This document shows positions 19,766-31,121 of a DNA stretch of 64,000 nucleotides, piece after piece (positions within the stretch are counted from its first letter, which is position 1; each line of letters opens with the position of its first letter). Position numbers and translations under genes: made by a program. Source of the DNA: Vicinamibacteria bacterium (GTDB lineage Bacteria > Acidobacteriota > Vicinamibacteria > Fen-336); the NCBI GenBank assembly GCA_025994075.1, contig JAMQGV010000044.1, positions 62,001-126,000 of the forward strand, given 5' to 3'. Below the pieces are notes generated by a model. The model searched no databases and had not been told where the DNA came from. It was given only the letters and a program-made list of their open reading frames with translations.

Positions 19766-22045
19766 TTGAACGACCCGTCCGCTCCCCCTGCGCCGCCGCT
19801 GCCGCGCGGCGTGCTCGCCGCCGCCGGCCTGCTCTTCTTCCTGAGCGGGGCGACGGCACTCGTGTACCAGGTGGTGTGGCAACGGCTGCTCGCCCTGCAG
19901 AGCGGGGTCGGCATCTACTCGATCGCGATGATCGTGGCCGCGTTCCTGCTCGGGCTCGGCTTCGGCGCCCACTTCGGCGGCGTGCTGAGCGCGCGCTTCG
20001 GCGCCCGCGGGGCGCTCTTCGGCTTCGCCGGCGCCGAGCTGGCGATCGGCGCCTTCGGGGCGTCGAGCGCCGCGATCTACTACGACTGGATCGGGCCGCG
20101 CGCCGCCTGGCTCTACGAGCCCGCCTGGCGCGCCGGGCTCGTCCACCTCGCCTCGCTGCTGCCGCCGACGCTGCTGATGGGGATGACGCTGCCGCTGCTG
20201 GTGCGGGCCCTGGTCCGCGAGGTGCGCGGCGCCGAGCGCGTCGTCGGCTTCCTCTACGGGATCAACGCCCTGGGCGCGGCCTTCGGCGCGGCGGTGACGC
20301 CGTGGCTGCTGGTGCGCCACCTCGGCATGCGCACGGCGCTCGACGTGGCAGCCGCGGTCAACGTCTCGGTGGGGCTCGGGGCGCTGCTGCTGGCGCTGCT
20401 GGCGATTCGGGACTCGGGCTCCGCGGCTGCCGACGAGCAGCGCCCGCTGGAGACGGCCGACGCGCAGGCGGCCACGCCGTCGAGCGAGGCGCGCCAGCCG
20501 TTCGCGCTGTGGTTCGCGCTCTACGCGACCTCCGGCTTCTGCGCGCTGTCGCTCGAGATCCTGTGGTTCCGGCTGATCGACGTCGGCGTCAAGTCGACCG
20601 CGTTCACGTTCGGCACCGTGCTCTGCGTCTACCTGACCGGCCTCGGCCTCGGGACGCTGGCAGCGCTGCCGGTCGCGCGCCGGCTGCGGCGGCCGCTGGC
20701 GGCCTTCCTCGCGCTGCAGTGCGGCCTCCTGGCCTACGCAGGCCTGGCCGCGCTGGCGCTGGTCCACCTCCCGCCCGACACGCCGTTCTTCCAGTGGTTC
20801 TTCGACCTCTGGGGCGGGCGCGACAGCTACAACCTGGGCGGCGCCTGGCGCTGGGAGCCGGTGCTGAAGCTGTACCTGCTGCTGCCGGTGACGCTGTTCG
20901 GGCCGCCGACGCTGATGATGGGCGCCGCCTTCACCGTACTGCAGCGGGCCGTGCAGGACGACGTGCGTCAGAGCGGCCGCAAGGTCGGCATCCTGCAGGC
21001 GGGCAACATCCTCGGCTGCGTCGCGGGCAGCCTGCTGGTCGGCCTCGCCGGGCTCGGCGGGCTCGGCACCTCCGGCAGCCTGCGCGTCCTGCTGGGTTGC
21101 GGCGCGGCGCTCGCCCTGCTCGGCTTCGCCCTCTTCCCGCCGCTGCGAGCGCGCTTCGCCGTCGCGGCGGCGTCGCTCGCCGCGCTGCTCGCGCTCGCCC
21201 CCGGCAACGAGGCGCTGTGGCTGCGCATGCACGGCATGGCGCAGCCGGGCGCGCTGATCGCCGAAGACGCCTCGGGCGTGGTCGCGATCTCGCCGGAGCC
21301 GGGCCGCCACCGGGTCTGGGTCAACGGCCGCTCGCACAGCGTGCTGCCGTTCGGCGGCATCCACACGGCGCTCGGCGCGCTGCCCGCGATCGTCCACCCG
21401 TTCCCGCAGCAGGCCGCGATCATCGGGCTCGGCTCGGGCGACACGGCGTGGGCGGCCGGCTGCCGGCGCCGCACCGAGCGGATCGTCGTCTACGAGATCT
21501 GCGCGCCGCAACTCGGGCTGCTGCAGCGGCTGTCGGCCCGCGACCCGCAGGTCGACCGGCTGGCCGCGTTCCTCGCCGACCCGCGCTTCGAGCACCGCAT
21601 CGCCGACGGCCGCAACGCGCTGCTGCGCGCGGGTGCCGACTTCGACGTGATCGAGATGGACGCGCTGCCGCCGAGCAGCCCCTACGCCGGCAACCTGTAC
21701 TCGGTCGAGTTCTTCCGGCTGGCCGCGAGCCGGCTGCGCGAGGGCGGGCTGATGTCGACCTGGGCACCCACGGGGCGCACCCGCGCCTCGTTCGCGGCGG
21801 CCTTCCCCCACGTGCTGGCGACCGAAGACGGCAAGGTGCTGATCGGCAGCCGGCAGCCGATCCCGCTCGATCGCGAGGGCTGGGAACGGCGCGCGCTCTC
21901 GCCCGCGGTGATCGACTACCTCGGCCTCAAGCGCGCCGAGGAGATCGCCGCCCTGCTGCGCGAGCTGCGGCCGCTGGATCCCGCGGACGCGGCCGGCGAG
22001 CGCAACACCGACCTCTACCCGCGCGACGAGTTCGCCGCGCGCTGA
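19766..22045 (+). CDS. Fused MFS-like/spermidine synthase-like membrane protein (copy 2)
   Basis: A 759-residue paralogue of the gene at 15894-18140. The two share the opening (LVYQVVWQRLLALQSGVGIYS against LVYQVTWQRILALHTGIGIYS), the mid-protein motif GRKVGILQAGNILGC and the C-terminal soluble domain with IIGLGSGDTAWA and the tail TDLYPRDEFA. About 12-14 membrane helices precede the Rossmann domain. The start is TTG, supported by the -10 box just upstream and the lack of a better start before the first helix. The non-canonical SAM loop argues against a standard spermidine synthase. Confidence 0.75.
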   Translation: MNDPSAPPAPPLPRGVLAAAGLLFFLSGATALVYQVVWQRLLALQSGVGIYSIAMIVAAFLLGLGFGAHFGGVLSARFGARGALFGFAGAELAIGAFGASSAAIYYDWIGPRAAWLYEPAWRAGLVHLASLLPPTLLMGMTLPLLVRALVREVRGAERVVGFLYGINALGAAFGAAVTPWLLVRHLGMRTALDVAAAVNVSVGLGALLLALLAIRDSGSAAADEQRPLETADAQAATPSSEARQPFALWFALYATSGFCALSLEILWFRLIDVGVKSTAFTFGTVLCVYLTGLGLGTLAALPVARRLRRPLAAFLALQCGLLAYAGLAALALVHLPPDTPFFQWFFDLWGGRDSYNLGGAWRWEPVLKLYLLLPVTLFGPPTLMMGAAFTVLQRAVQDDVRQSGRKVGILQAGNILGCVAGSLLVGLAGLGGLGTSGSLRVLLGCGAALALLGFALFPPLRARFAVAAASLAALLALAPGNEALWLRMHGMAQPGALIAEDASGVVAISPEPGRHRVWVNGRSHSVLPFGGIHTALGALPAIVHPFPQQAAIIGLGSGDTAWAAGCRRRTERIVVYEICAPQLGLLQRLSARDPQVDRLAAFLADPRFEHRIADGRNALLRAGADFDVIEMDALPPSSPYAGNLYSVEFFRLAASRLREGGLMSTWAPTGRTRASFAAAFPHVLATEDGKVLIGSRQPIPLDREGWERRALSPAVIDYLGLKRAEEIAALLRELRPLDPADAAGERNTDLYPRDEFAAR

Positions 22046-22075
22046 ACACGCCGTCCGGCGCGACCCCGGCCCTCG

Positions 22076-23245
22076 TCAGAACGCGAGCGCCACGCGCAAC
22101 GTGGCGACGAAGGCGTGGCCCGCCGACGCTTCCGCGGGGGCGACCACCCACTGCACGTCGGGCTTGACGTGCAGCCACGGCCGCACCCGGGCGCCGTAGA
22201 ACGCCTCGATCGCGTGCTCGCTGCGGCGGCCGTCCGCGAAGCGGAGCTGGCTCCACAGCAGGCCCGCGCTGTCGTCGGCGCGGCCGGGCAGCGGCGCCCG
22301 CGCGGCCACGCCCAGCGCCAGGTGACGGTCGATCGTGGCGAGCGCGCGATCGGCACGGCCCCACTGGACGAACACGCCGAGCCCGGGCGCGTCGAAGTCG
22401 CCGCGCGACAGGCGCTGCTCGAGCACCGCGTAGTGCCCGCTCGTGCCCGCTGCGGGCCCGCCGTCGTGGCGGGCGAAGTCGCCGCTGTGGCGCCAGGCGC
22501 CCGCCGCCACCCGGCTCGCGCGTCCGCCGCTCGTGCGCGTGAGGCCGACTTCGCCGATCGTGAACAGCGCGTCGGGCGCGCCCCAGAACGTGCCGAGGCC
22601 GCGGTTGCCCGTGCGGCCGTGGCAGCCGGCCTGGGTGGCGCCGTCGTAGAGCGCGGCGCCGAGTTGGAGCCAGGGCGCCGGCTGCGCCAGCAGGTTCACG
22701 CTCGCCGCCGGGTCGGGATAGGTGGGGAAGCCCTGGATCGTGGGGCTGAAGCCGGCCACCGAGTTGAGGAACTCGCCGCCCTGCAGCACCCGGGCGAACT
22801 CGGTGTTGGCGTCGACCTTGCCGAGCTTGAGGCGCAGCCGGCCGCCCCAGGCCGACTGCTCGAGCCAGGCCTCGGAGACCTGGTCGAACGCGGGAGCATC
22901 GACGTTGTCGAAGCCGTGGGCGTCGCCGACCAGCTCTCCGCCGTGGTCGCCCGCGTGCGACTGGGTCGCCAACCGGAAGCGGCCGCCGCGCCAGCCGAGC
23001 AGCCGGTCGGCATCGACCTCGACCGCGGCCAGCAGCGGTCGTCGCAGCGTCGCGCCCCGCCGCCGGCCGCCGCTGAGGTTGGCGGAGGCGTCCGCCTGGA
23101 TCGCGAACTCGAGCTCCACGCCGCGCCGCGCGAGCCGGTCTCGCAGCCCGGCCGCTTCCTGGGCGGTGGCGGGGAAGGAGCAGGCGAGCGCCGCGAACAA
23201 CGAGACCGTCGCGCGGCGCACGTCGGGCGGACAGACCTCCGGCAT
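22076..23245 (-). CDS. Outer-membrane porin, OprB-like
   Basis: A 389-residue exported protein: a signal peptide (RATVSLFAALACSFPATAQ) followed by a beta-barrel with alternating hydrophobic residues and terminal Phe (VALAF). Features of the carbohydrate-selective OprB family are visible: FDNVDAPAFDQVSEAWLEQ, LKLGKVDANTEFA, PDPAASVNLLAQP and the C-terminal HAIEAFYGARVRPWLHVKPDVQ. GGAGGT lies just before the ATG. It is 35 bases downstream of feoB on the same strand, so it may be transcribed with feoAB; a role in metal or sugar diffusion is possible. Confidence 0.85.
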   Translation of the reverse strand: MPEVCPPDVRRATVSLFAALACSFPATAQEAAGLRDRLARRGVELEFAIQADASANLSGGRRRGATLRRPLLAAVEVDADRLLGWRGGRFRLATQSHAGDHGGELVGDAHGFDNVDAPAFDQVSEAWLEQSAWGGRLRLKLGKVDANTEFARVLQGGEFLNSVAGFSPTIQGFPTYPDPAASVNLLAQPAPWLQLGAALYDGATQAGCHGRTGNRGLGTFWGAPDALFTIGEVGLTRTSGGRASRVAAGAWRHSGDFARHDGGPAAGTSGHYAVLEQRLSRGDFDAPGLGVFVQWGRADRALATIDRHLALGVAARAPLPGRADDSAGLLWSQLRFADGRRSEHAIEAFYGARVRPWLHVKPDVQWVVAPAEASAGHAFVATLRVALAF

Positions 23246-23280
23246 GGGACCTCCGGGGAGCGATCTTCGGGATGCGGCGC

Positions 23281-25317
23281 TCAGGCCAGCAGTCGGCTGA
23301 GCGTCTGGTAGGTCACGAAGGCGGCGCTCCAGGCGAGCGCCGTCATGTAGAAGAACTGGAACGCGGCGAACTTCCACGAGCCGGTCTCGCGGCGGGTCAC
23401 CGCCTGGGTCGGCAGGCACTGCATCGCCAGCGCGAAGAAGACCAGCAGCGAGGCGGCGGTCGCGGTGTCGAACAGCGGCCGCCCGTCGGGGCGCGTCTGC
23501 GTGCGCAAGGCGTCGCGCAGGCCTGTCGACTCGACCTCGTCTTCGCCGACCGCGAACACGACGGCCAGCGTGGAAACCAGCGTCTCGCGCGCGGCGAACG
23601 AGCTGAGCACGCCGATGTCGATCCGCCAGTCGAAGCCGAGCGGCGCGAACAGCGGCTCGATCGCCTTGCCGATGCGGCCGGCGGCGGCGTGCTCGAGACG
23701 GGTCGGCCCCTCGAGGGCCGCGGCCCGCGCCGCGGCTTCTTCGGTGCCCAGCGCGCGCGCGGCGGCCGCCTCCTCGCGGGCCTGCGCCGGCATCGCCGCC
23801 AGCAGCTCGGCGTCGGAGAGCTTCGGGTAGGTGGAGAGCGCCCACATGCCGATCGAGATCAGCAGGATCACGCTGCCCGCCTTGCCCAGGAACACGACGC
23901 CGCGGTCGACGGCGGAGAGCAGCGCGTCGCGCAGGCTCGGCATCTTGTAGGTCGGCAGCTCCAGCACCAGCGGCTGGCTGTCGCCCTTGAGCAGCGTGCG
24001 CTTGAACAGGAACGCCATGCACAGCGCCGCGACGATGCCGAGGGAGTAGGCGCCGGCGAACATCACCCCGCCCAGCAGCGGCTGGCCGGCGAACAGCAGC
24101 GCCGCGATCATCGCGTAGACGGGCAGCCGCGCCGAGCAGGTGAGCAGCGGGAGGATCAGGATCGTCACCAGCCGGTCGCGGCGGTCCTCGATCACCCGCG
24201 TCGACATCAGCGCCGGGATCGCGCAGGCGTGGGCCGAGAGCATCGGCACGAAGGCCTTGCCCGGCAGCCCGACCTTGCCCATCAGGCGGTCCATGACGAA
24301 CGCGGCGCGGGCCAGGTAGCCGCTGTCCTCGAGCAGCGAGAGCAGGAAGAACAGCAGGCAGATCTGGGGCAGGAACACGAGCACGCCGCCGACGCCCCCG
24401 ATCACGCCGTCGACCACGAAGCTGCTCAGGTCGCCTGCCGGAAGCCGCGCTGCGACCGCGTCGCCGAGCGCCGCCACCGCGGTCTCGATCGCGTCCATCG
24501 GGATCTCGGCCAGGCTGAACAGCGTGACGAACAGCGCCGCCATCACGAACGCGAAGGCGGCGAGGCCGGCGACCGGGTGGGTCAGCACCCGGTCGAGCGC
24601 GGCCGTGCGCTGCGCGGAGAGGTGTGGCGCCCCTTCGGAAGCGCGGGAGGCGACGTCTTCGGCCCAGTCGAAGCGGGCGGCGCTGTGGGCGCAGCCGCGG
24701 CAGCCGGAGCAGCCGCCGCCCTGCAGCGCGACGGGCAGCGGCGCGACCGCGGCCGAGCCGCCGAGCAGCGGCTCGAGCTTCTCCAGCAGCGCGGGCAGGC
24801 CCTCGCCGGTGCGGGCGCTGATCGCCACCACGGGTGCGCCGATCTCGCGCTCGAGCGTCGCGGTGTCGACCTTCAGCCCCTCGGCGCCGGCGAGGTCGCT
24901 CATGTTGAGCGCGACCAGCACCGGTACGCCGAGCTCGCGGACCTGGCCGACGAGGTACAGGTTGCGCGCGAGGTGGGTCTGGTCGACGACCACCACCGCG
25001 GCGGTCGGTTTCGGGTGGCCGTGCTCGCCGAGCAGGGCGTCGCGCGCGACCCGCTCCTCGAGCGTGCCGGCGTTGAGTCCGTAGAGGCCGGGCAGGTCCA
25101 TCACGTCGACCCGGCGGCCGCCCGCGATCAGGCTGCCCATCCGGCGCTCGAGCGTGGTGCCGGGGAAGTTCGCGGTCTTGGCGCGCAGGCCCGTCAGCCG
25201 GTTGAACAGCGTGGTCTTGCCGGTATTCGGGTTGCCGATCAGCGCGAGCAGCGGGCGCGAGGTCGTCGCGGTCGGCTGCGGTGTGGGCAGGGAGGAAGAA
25301 GAAGACAGGGGGCCCAA
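23281..25317 (-). CDS. feoB: Ferrous iron transporter FeoB
   Basis: Inner-membrane Fe(II) transporter with an N-terminal GTPase. G1 is GNPNTGKTTLFN (about 26-37), G3 DLPGLYGL and G4 ALNMSDLAG; a helical regulatory domain follows with a cysteine-rich insertion GGGCSGCRGCAHSA, then two Gate domains and around ten membrane helices. The frame remains open upstream, but TTG at 25317, 5 bases after the feoA stop, gives a normal 678-residue protein. The cysteine cluster could sense iron or redox state in this copy. Confidence 0.93.
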   Translation of the reverse strand: MGPLSSSSSLPTPQPTATTSRPLLALIGNPNTGKTTLFNRLTGLRAKTANFPGTTLERRMGSLIAGGRRVDVMDLPGLYGLNAGTLEERVARDALLGEHGHPKPTAAVVVVDQTHLARNLYLVGQVRELGVPVLVALNMSDLAGAEGLKVDTATLEREIGAPVVAISARTGEGLPALLEKLEPLLGGSAAVAPLPVALQGGGCSGCRGCAHSAARFDWAEDVASRASEGAPHLSAQRTAALDRVLTHPVAGLAAFAFVMAALFVTLFSLAEIPMDAIETAVAALGDAVAARLPAGDLSSFVVDGVIGGVGGVLVFLPQICLLFFLLSLLEDSGYLARAAFVMDRLMGKVGLPGKAFVPMLSAHACAIPALMSTRVIEDRRDRLVTILILPLLTCSARLPVYAMIAALLFAGQPLLGGVMFAGAYSLGIVAALCMAFLFKRTLLKGDSQPLVLELPTYKMPSLRDALLSAVDRGVVFLGKAGSVILLISIGMWALSTYPKLSDAELLAAMPAQAREEAAAARALGTEEAAARAAALEGPTRLEHAAAGRIGKAIEPLFAPLGFDWRIDIGVLSSFAARETLVSTLAVVFAVGEDEVESTGLRDALRTQTRPDGRPLFDTATAASLLVFFALAMQCLPTQAVTRRETGSWKFAAFQFFYMTALAWSAAFVTYQTLSRLLA

Positions 25318-25322
25318 GGGAG

Positions 25323-25559
25323 TCAGTCTCCGATCCGCACGCGGATGGCGCGGGCGAGCGACGCGGCGAGGCCGATGCGGGTGCCGAGCACGCGCACGAT
25401 CATCGGGTCGCCGCCTTTTGCGACCTCGACGGTGCGGCCCGCGCACAGGCCCATCACCTCGAGCCGGGCGAGGTCGAGGTCGCGGGCGTCGATCGCCTCG
25501 ATCCGGGCCGGCCGGCCCTCGGGGAGGGCCGCCAGGTCGCAAGTGAAATCGAGTTTCAT
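25323..25559 (-). CDS. feoA: Ferrous iron transport accessory protein FeoA
   Basis: A 78-residue SH3-like protein that works with FeoB in Fe(II) uptake. It shows the family's typical order: LAALPEGRPARIEAIDA, then RLEVMGLCAGRTVEVAKGGDPMIVRVLGTRIGLA and a final basic strand. It lies 5 bases before feoB on the same strand. The upstream spacer (25560-25748) is locally AT-rich near 25640 but I could not identify a convincing Fur box. Confidence 0.92.
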   Translation of the reverse strand: MKLDFTCDLAALPEGRPARIEAIDARDLDLARLEVMGLCAGRTVEVAKGGDPMIVRVLGTRIGLAASLARAIRVRIGD

Positions 25560-25693
25560 CTTCCGGCAATTAAAGCAAACCCCAAGCCAGGGCGGTACCC
25601 GGTCTCGGGGTCGGGATGGAAATCCCTGGGGATGAACTATTTATGGGGTGAGCGCCGAACGGGGGAGAGACCGGGCCACGCAGGCCCTGCGGA

Positions 25694-25709
25694 GCGGGCC
25701 ATGGCCCGC
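25694..25709. repeat. 16-base perfect palindrome upstream of feoA
   Basis: GCGGGCCATGGCCCGC is a perfect palindrome between the end of the MFS gene and the feoAB start region. With no loop and no T tract it is a poor terminator; it could be a protein site or chance. Confidence 0.3.
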
Positions 25710-25748
25710 CCCGCAAGGATTCGCCGCCTTACGCGCGAGTTCTGCCCG

Positions 25749-27035
25749 TCATTTCTCCTGCGCGCCGGCCCGGATCGTCTCCAGGCCGTGGGCGTCCGGC
25801 CCGGTTTCCGCGCGGCGCAGGAGCCACGCGAAGAGCACGCCGAGGAAGCCGAGGGTCGAGAAGATCCACATGCCGAGCGCGTAGCCGCCGGGGTTGGTCG
25901 CGCTGGCCGTCGAGAAGTCGTTGGCCCAGCCGATGCCCCAGTTGACGCCCAGCACGCCGATCTGCTGGACGAGCGTCATCAGGGCGTAGGCCGTGCCCAG
26001 CCGCTTGGCGTCGACGACGTAGGTGACCGCGGGCCACATCACGGCGGGCACCAGCGAGTAGCCGATGCCGAGCAGCGCCACCGGCACCGCGAGCGGGACG
26101 CCGGAGCCCGGCACCAGCAGCACGAAGGCGGGGAACAGCAGCGCCGAGCCGGCCAGCATGAACAGCGCGCGGCGGGCGACCTTGTCGACCAGCAGGCCGA
26201 ACAGCGGGGTCGCGATCATCGCGGACAGCGGCAGCAGGCTGTTGAGGAAGCCGCCCATCTCGCGCGAGGCGCCGTGGCCCTCCATGAAGAACTTGATCGC
26301 GAACGTGCGGAACGGCAGCACCGCGGAGTAGAAGACGAGGCACAGCGCGACGACGTACCAGTACGAGCGGGTGAAGCGGAACAGGTCGCCGAGCACCAGC
26401 TTGTCGGTCTCGCCGGCGGTGCCGAGGTCGTACTGTCGCTCGGCGTTGCGCTCCATCCACCAGTAGACGACCGCGCCGAACACGCCGATCACGCCGGCGC
26501 CGACGGCCAGCCACAGCGGATCGCGCCAGTTCGTGTAGAGCGTGCCCGCCCAGGTCGGGGAGTTGTCGGCGGCGACCGAGGCCAGCCGCGCGACCAGCAG
26601 GTTGATCCCGAAGGCGAAGCCCAGCTCCTTGCCCTTGAACCACTTGGCGAGCGCGGTGGTGACCGCGACGATCAGCGACTCGGCGCCCAGCCCCAGCACG
26701 AAGCGGCCGGCCAGCATCACCCACAGCGAGCCCGAGGAGACGCAGATGAGCGCGCCGAGCAGGCACAGCGCCGCGAAGACGACGCTCGCGACCTTGGTGC
26801 CGATGCGGTCGATGATGATGCCGCCGATCAGCAGGGTGCCGATCGCCGCCACGCTGTAGATCGCGTTGAGCCAGCCGATCTGGGTGTCCGTGTAGCCGAG
26901 CTGCTGGCTGAGCAGGTCGGCGATCGGCGCGATGGAGTCGTAGATGTAGTAGTTGCCGGCCATCGCCAGGCTGACGAACAGCAGCACCAGCCAGCGGGTC
27001 AGCGACGGCGGTTGGGGACGCGCGTTCTCGGGCAT
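25749..27035 (-). CDS. MFS transporter, MFSD1-like
   Basis: A 428-residue major facilitator with twelve predicted helices. The opening AGNYYIYDSIAPIADLL and the loop GGIIIDRIGTK place it near the MFSD1-like branch (lysosomal dipeptide carriers in animals) and related NarK-type bacterial carriers. Immediately upstream on the same strand is an exported S9 peptidase, which would fit uptake of released dipeptides; this is inference from context. A perfect TATAAT stands 10 bases before the ATG and no Shine-Dalgarno is present, so the gene has its own leaderless-type start. Confidence 0.75.
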   Translation of the reverse strand: MPENARPQPPSLTRWLVLLFVSLAMAGNYYIYDSIAPIADLLSQQLGYTDTQIGWLNAIYSVAAIGTLLIGGIIIDRIGTKVASVVFAALCLLGALICVSSGSLWVMLAGRFVLGLGAESLIVAVTTALAKWFKGKELGFAFGINLLVARLASVAADNSPTWAGTLYTNWRDPLWLAVGAGVIGVFGAVVYWWMERNAERQYDLGTAGETDKLVLGDLFRFTRSYWYVVALCLVFYSAVLPFRTFAIKFFMEGHGASREMGGFLNSLLPLSAMIATPLFGLLVDKVARRALFMLAGSALLFPAFVLLVPGSGVPLAVPVALLGIGYSLVPAVMWPAVTYVVDAKRLGTAYALMTLVQQIGVLGVNWGIGWANDFSTASATNPGGYALGMWIFSTLGFLGVLFAWLLRRAETGPDAHGLETIRAGAQEK

Positions 27036-27045
27036 TTGGAGCGGG

Positions 27046-27051
27046 ATTATA
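27046..27051 (-). promoter_or_regulatory. Perfect -10 box TATAAT, leaderless-type start
   Basis: Minus-strand TATAAT ends 10 bases before the ATG of the MFSD1-like carrier, in the 25-base gap behind the S9 peptidase gene. Transcription would begin at or very near the start codon. Confidence 0.6.
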
Positions 27052-27060
27052 GGGGCCGCG

Positions 27061-29175
<2,115 letters not shown>

Positions 29176-29280
29176 CATCGGCTCCATTTACTCTGGAGTC
29201 GCGGAGCCACCTGACGGTGTCTCCGCGCTCCGCGGGGGCTACGTCGGGCGACGAAGCCTCCTCCGCCCCCGCACCCCCAT

Positions 29281-31020
29281 CTAGTAGCGCCAGCTCGTCA
29301 GGTCGGCGCCGGGAGGCGCGGACTTCAGGATTCGCTCCACGATCTTCGGCGCGAACATCTGGTGGTAGCGCAGGCGCGACAGCGCGTTGGGCCGCGTGTG
29401 GTCGCCGTTCCAGCAGTGTTCCGCGCGGTCGCCGTAGTCGACCTCGCCGCCGTAGGGCGGGTTCGTCGTCGACTTCAGGAACTCCTCGGCCGCGTAGACC
29501 GCGTTGTTCAGGTAGTAGTTGTCCATGTCGCCCACGTAGATGTGGACCTTGCCGGCGAGCTTCGCGCCGAGCCCCTTCTCCCAGTCGCGCTTCATCACGT
29601 GCACGAGGTCGTAGTTCTCGCGCCAGTGCTCGGCGACCGCGCGGTCGATCACGCCGGTGCGCTTGTCGAAGATCGGCTTCGGGTAGCCGTCGGCGCCGAC
29701 CGGCGAGTAGACGGCCTGCCAGACGTCGAACTGGCCGCCCGAGCGGGCGTTCGTGCCGAGCACCAGCTCCATGCGGTTCATCTGCTCCATCGTCGCGCTC
29801 AGGTGGCCGAGCCAGTCGCGGTGGGCGGGCCGCGCCACCGTCTTCCACGGGCCGCGCGCGAAGAACGCGTTTTCGTCCTCGTACAGGTTCGTCGTCACGT
29901 AGTGGCGGAAGTCGATCGGGTCGGGGCAGGCCGCCCAGCAGCCGTTGAACTCGTCCGGATAGAGCACCTGCGCCGCCAGCGCCTCCCAGCCGCCCGTCGA
30001 GCCGCCGTACATGAACCGCGCCCAGCCCTGGCCGAGGCCGCGGAACGTCTTCTCGATGTGCGGGATCAGCTCGCGCACGATCGCGTCGCCGTACGGGCCG
30101 AGGTTCTGCGAGTTCACCGCGTACGAGTCGTCGTAGTACGGGTTCGCGTGCTGGATCTCGACCAGCAGGAAGCGCGGGAAGCCGGGGCCCGTCCAGTCCT
30201 CGTAGAACTGGTGCGCCGCCTCCTGCTCGATGCGGTTGTAGCCGTGGAGCCTGAAGCGCGCGGAGTAGTCGGGCTTCAGGTCGGGGTCCGGCGGCTGCTC
30301 GCGGAAGCCCTCGAGGTCGTGCGAGAAGTGGCCGTGGTTGATCACCAGCGGGTAGCGCGCCTGCGGGTGTTCGTCGAAGCCCGCGGGCAGCAGCACGTGG
30401 GCGCCCAGGTGCATGTCGCGGCCCCAGAACTTCGACAGCAGCTCGGAACGGATGCGGACGTGCTTGATCCACTTCGTGTCGGCGGGCGGCTCGATCGGCG
30501 GGATCACGCGGTCGAGCTGCACGCGCAGCGGCTCGGCGGCCGCCGGGTCGAACTCGACCTTGCGCGGCGCGCTGTACAAGTTGCCGGGCGCGCGGTTCCA
30601 CTGTTGCCCCTCGCCGCGGTCCATCGGCAGCTTCACGACGTGGCCGTCGGCTCGGCGGAACGTCTCGTAGCGGTGCAGCAGCGCCTGCACCGTGTACGTC
30701 CCCTTCGGCACCTGCGCGAGCGAGTCCAGCGGATAGCCGAGCACCGACGCGTCGAACGCGGCCGTGGTCCCGGGCTTCCAGCCGTCGACGTCGATCCCGA
30801 ACACCTGCTGGGTGCGCAGCGACGTGTCGCTGACCTGGAACCGCGGCTCCGCGGAGTCGTCGGTCGAGAACAGCAGCAGCAGCCTTCCGTCCGCGGGCTC
30901 CGCGGCCAGCGAAGCGTCGAAGGTGACGCTCACCCGTGGGCCGGCCGGTCCCGCCGCCGCGGCCGTCGCGGCCCCGAAGAGACCCGCCACCACCAGCCCA
31001 GCGCCCGCGATCCGTGGCAT
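29281..31020 (-). CDS. Exported esterase-like protein (putative esterase family)
   Basis: A 579-residue exported protein. The signal peptide MPRIAGAGLVVAGLFGAATA is followed by a beta-sandwich region (about 30-190) and an alpha/beta hydrolase of the esterase D/enterochelin esterase type. The nucleophile elbow is FMYGGSTGGWEA; LVINHGHFSHD precedes it, and VGDMDNYYLNNA and the late AEHCWNGDHTR supply candidate acid and His. ATG at 31020 is preferred to GTG at 31023 because of AGGAGG spacing. It is on the same strand as, and 94 bases before, the S9 peptidase gene. The substrate is unknown. Confidence 0.75.
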   Translation of the reverse strand: MPRIAGAGLVVAGLFGAATAAAAGPAGPRVSVTFDASLAAEPADGRLLLLFSTDDSAEPRFQVSDTSLRTQQVFGIDVDGWKPGTTAAFDASVLGYPLDSLAQVPKGTYTVQALLHRYETFRRADGHVVKLPMDRGEGQQWNRAPGNLYSAPRKVEFDPAAAEPLRVQLDRVIPPIEPPADTKWIKHVRIRSELLSKFWGRDMHLGAHVLLPAGFDEHPQARYPLVINHGHFSHDLEGFREQPPDPDLKPDYSARFRLHGYNRIEQEAAHQFYEDWTGPGFPRFLLVEIQHANPYYDDSYAVNSQNLGPYGDAIVRELIPHIEKTFRGLGQGWARFMYGGSTGGWEALAAQVLYPDEFNGCWAACPDPIDFRHYVTTNLYEDENAFFARGPWKTVARPAHRDWLGHLSATMEQMNRMELVLGTNARSGGQFDVWQAVYSPVGADGYPKPIFDKRTGVIDRAVAEHWRENYDLVHVMKRDWEKGLGAKLAGKVHIYVGDMDNYYLNNAVYAAEEFLKSTTNPPYGGEVDYGDRAEHCWNGDHTRPNALSRLRYHQMFAPKIVERILKSAPPGADLTSWRY

Positions 31021-31065
31021 CACCCCTCCTTCCGCCGTCCCGGGCGGATGCTACGCCCGCGGCGC

Positions 31066-31093
31066 TTGACGGCGCGCCCGCCCGGAAGAAAAT
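31066..31093 (+). promoter_or_regulatory. Sigma70-type promoter TTGACG-16-GAAAAT
   Basis: A -35 box TTGACG (31066-31071) and a -10 box GAAAAT (31088-31093) are 16 bases apart. The expected start near 31100 leaves a short leader containing AAAGGAGT before the ATG at 31122. Confidence 0.5.
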
Positions 31094-31121
31094 GTCCCAC
31101 CGCTTCCAAAGGAGTCCATCG

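Noticed and set aside
25694..25709. Rho-independent terminator at the palindrome
   Set aside because: No loop and no T tract; kept only as a palindrome.
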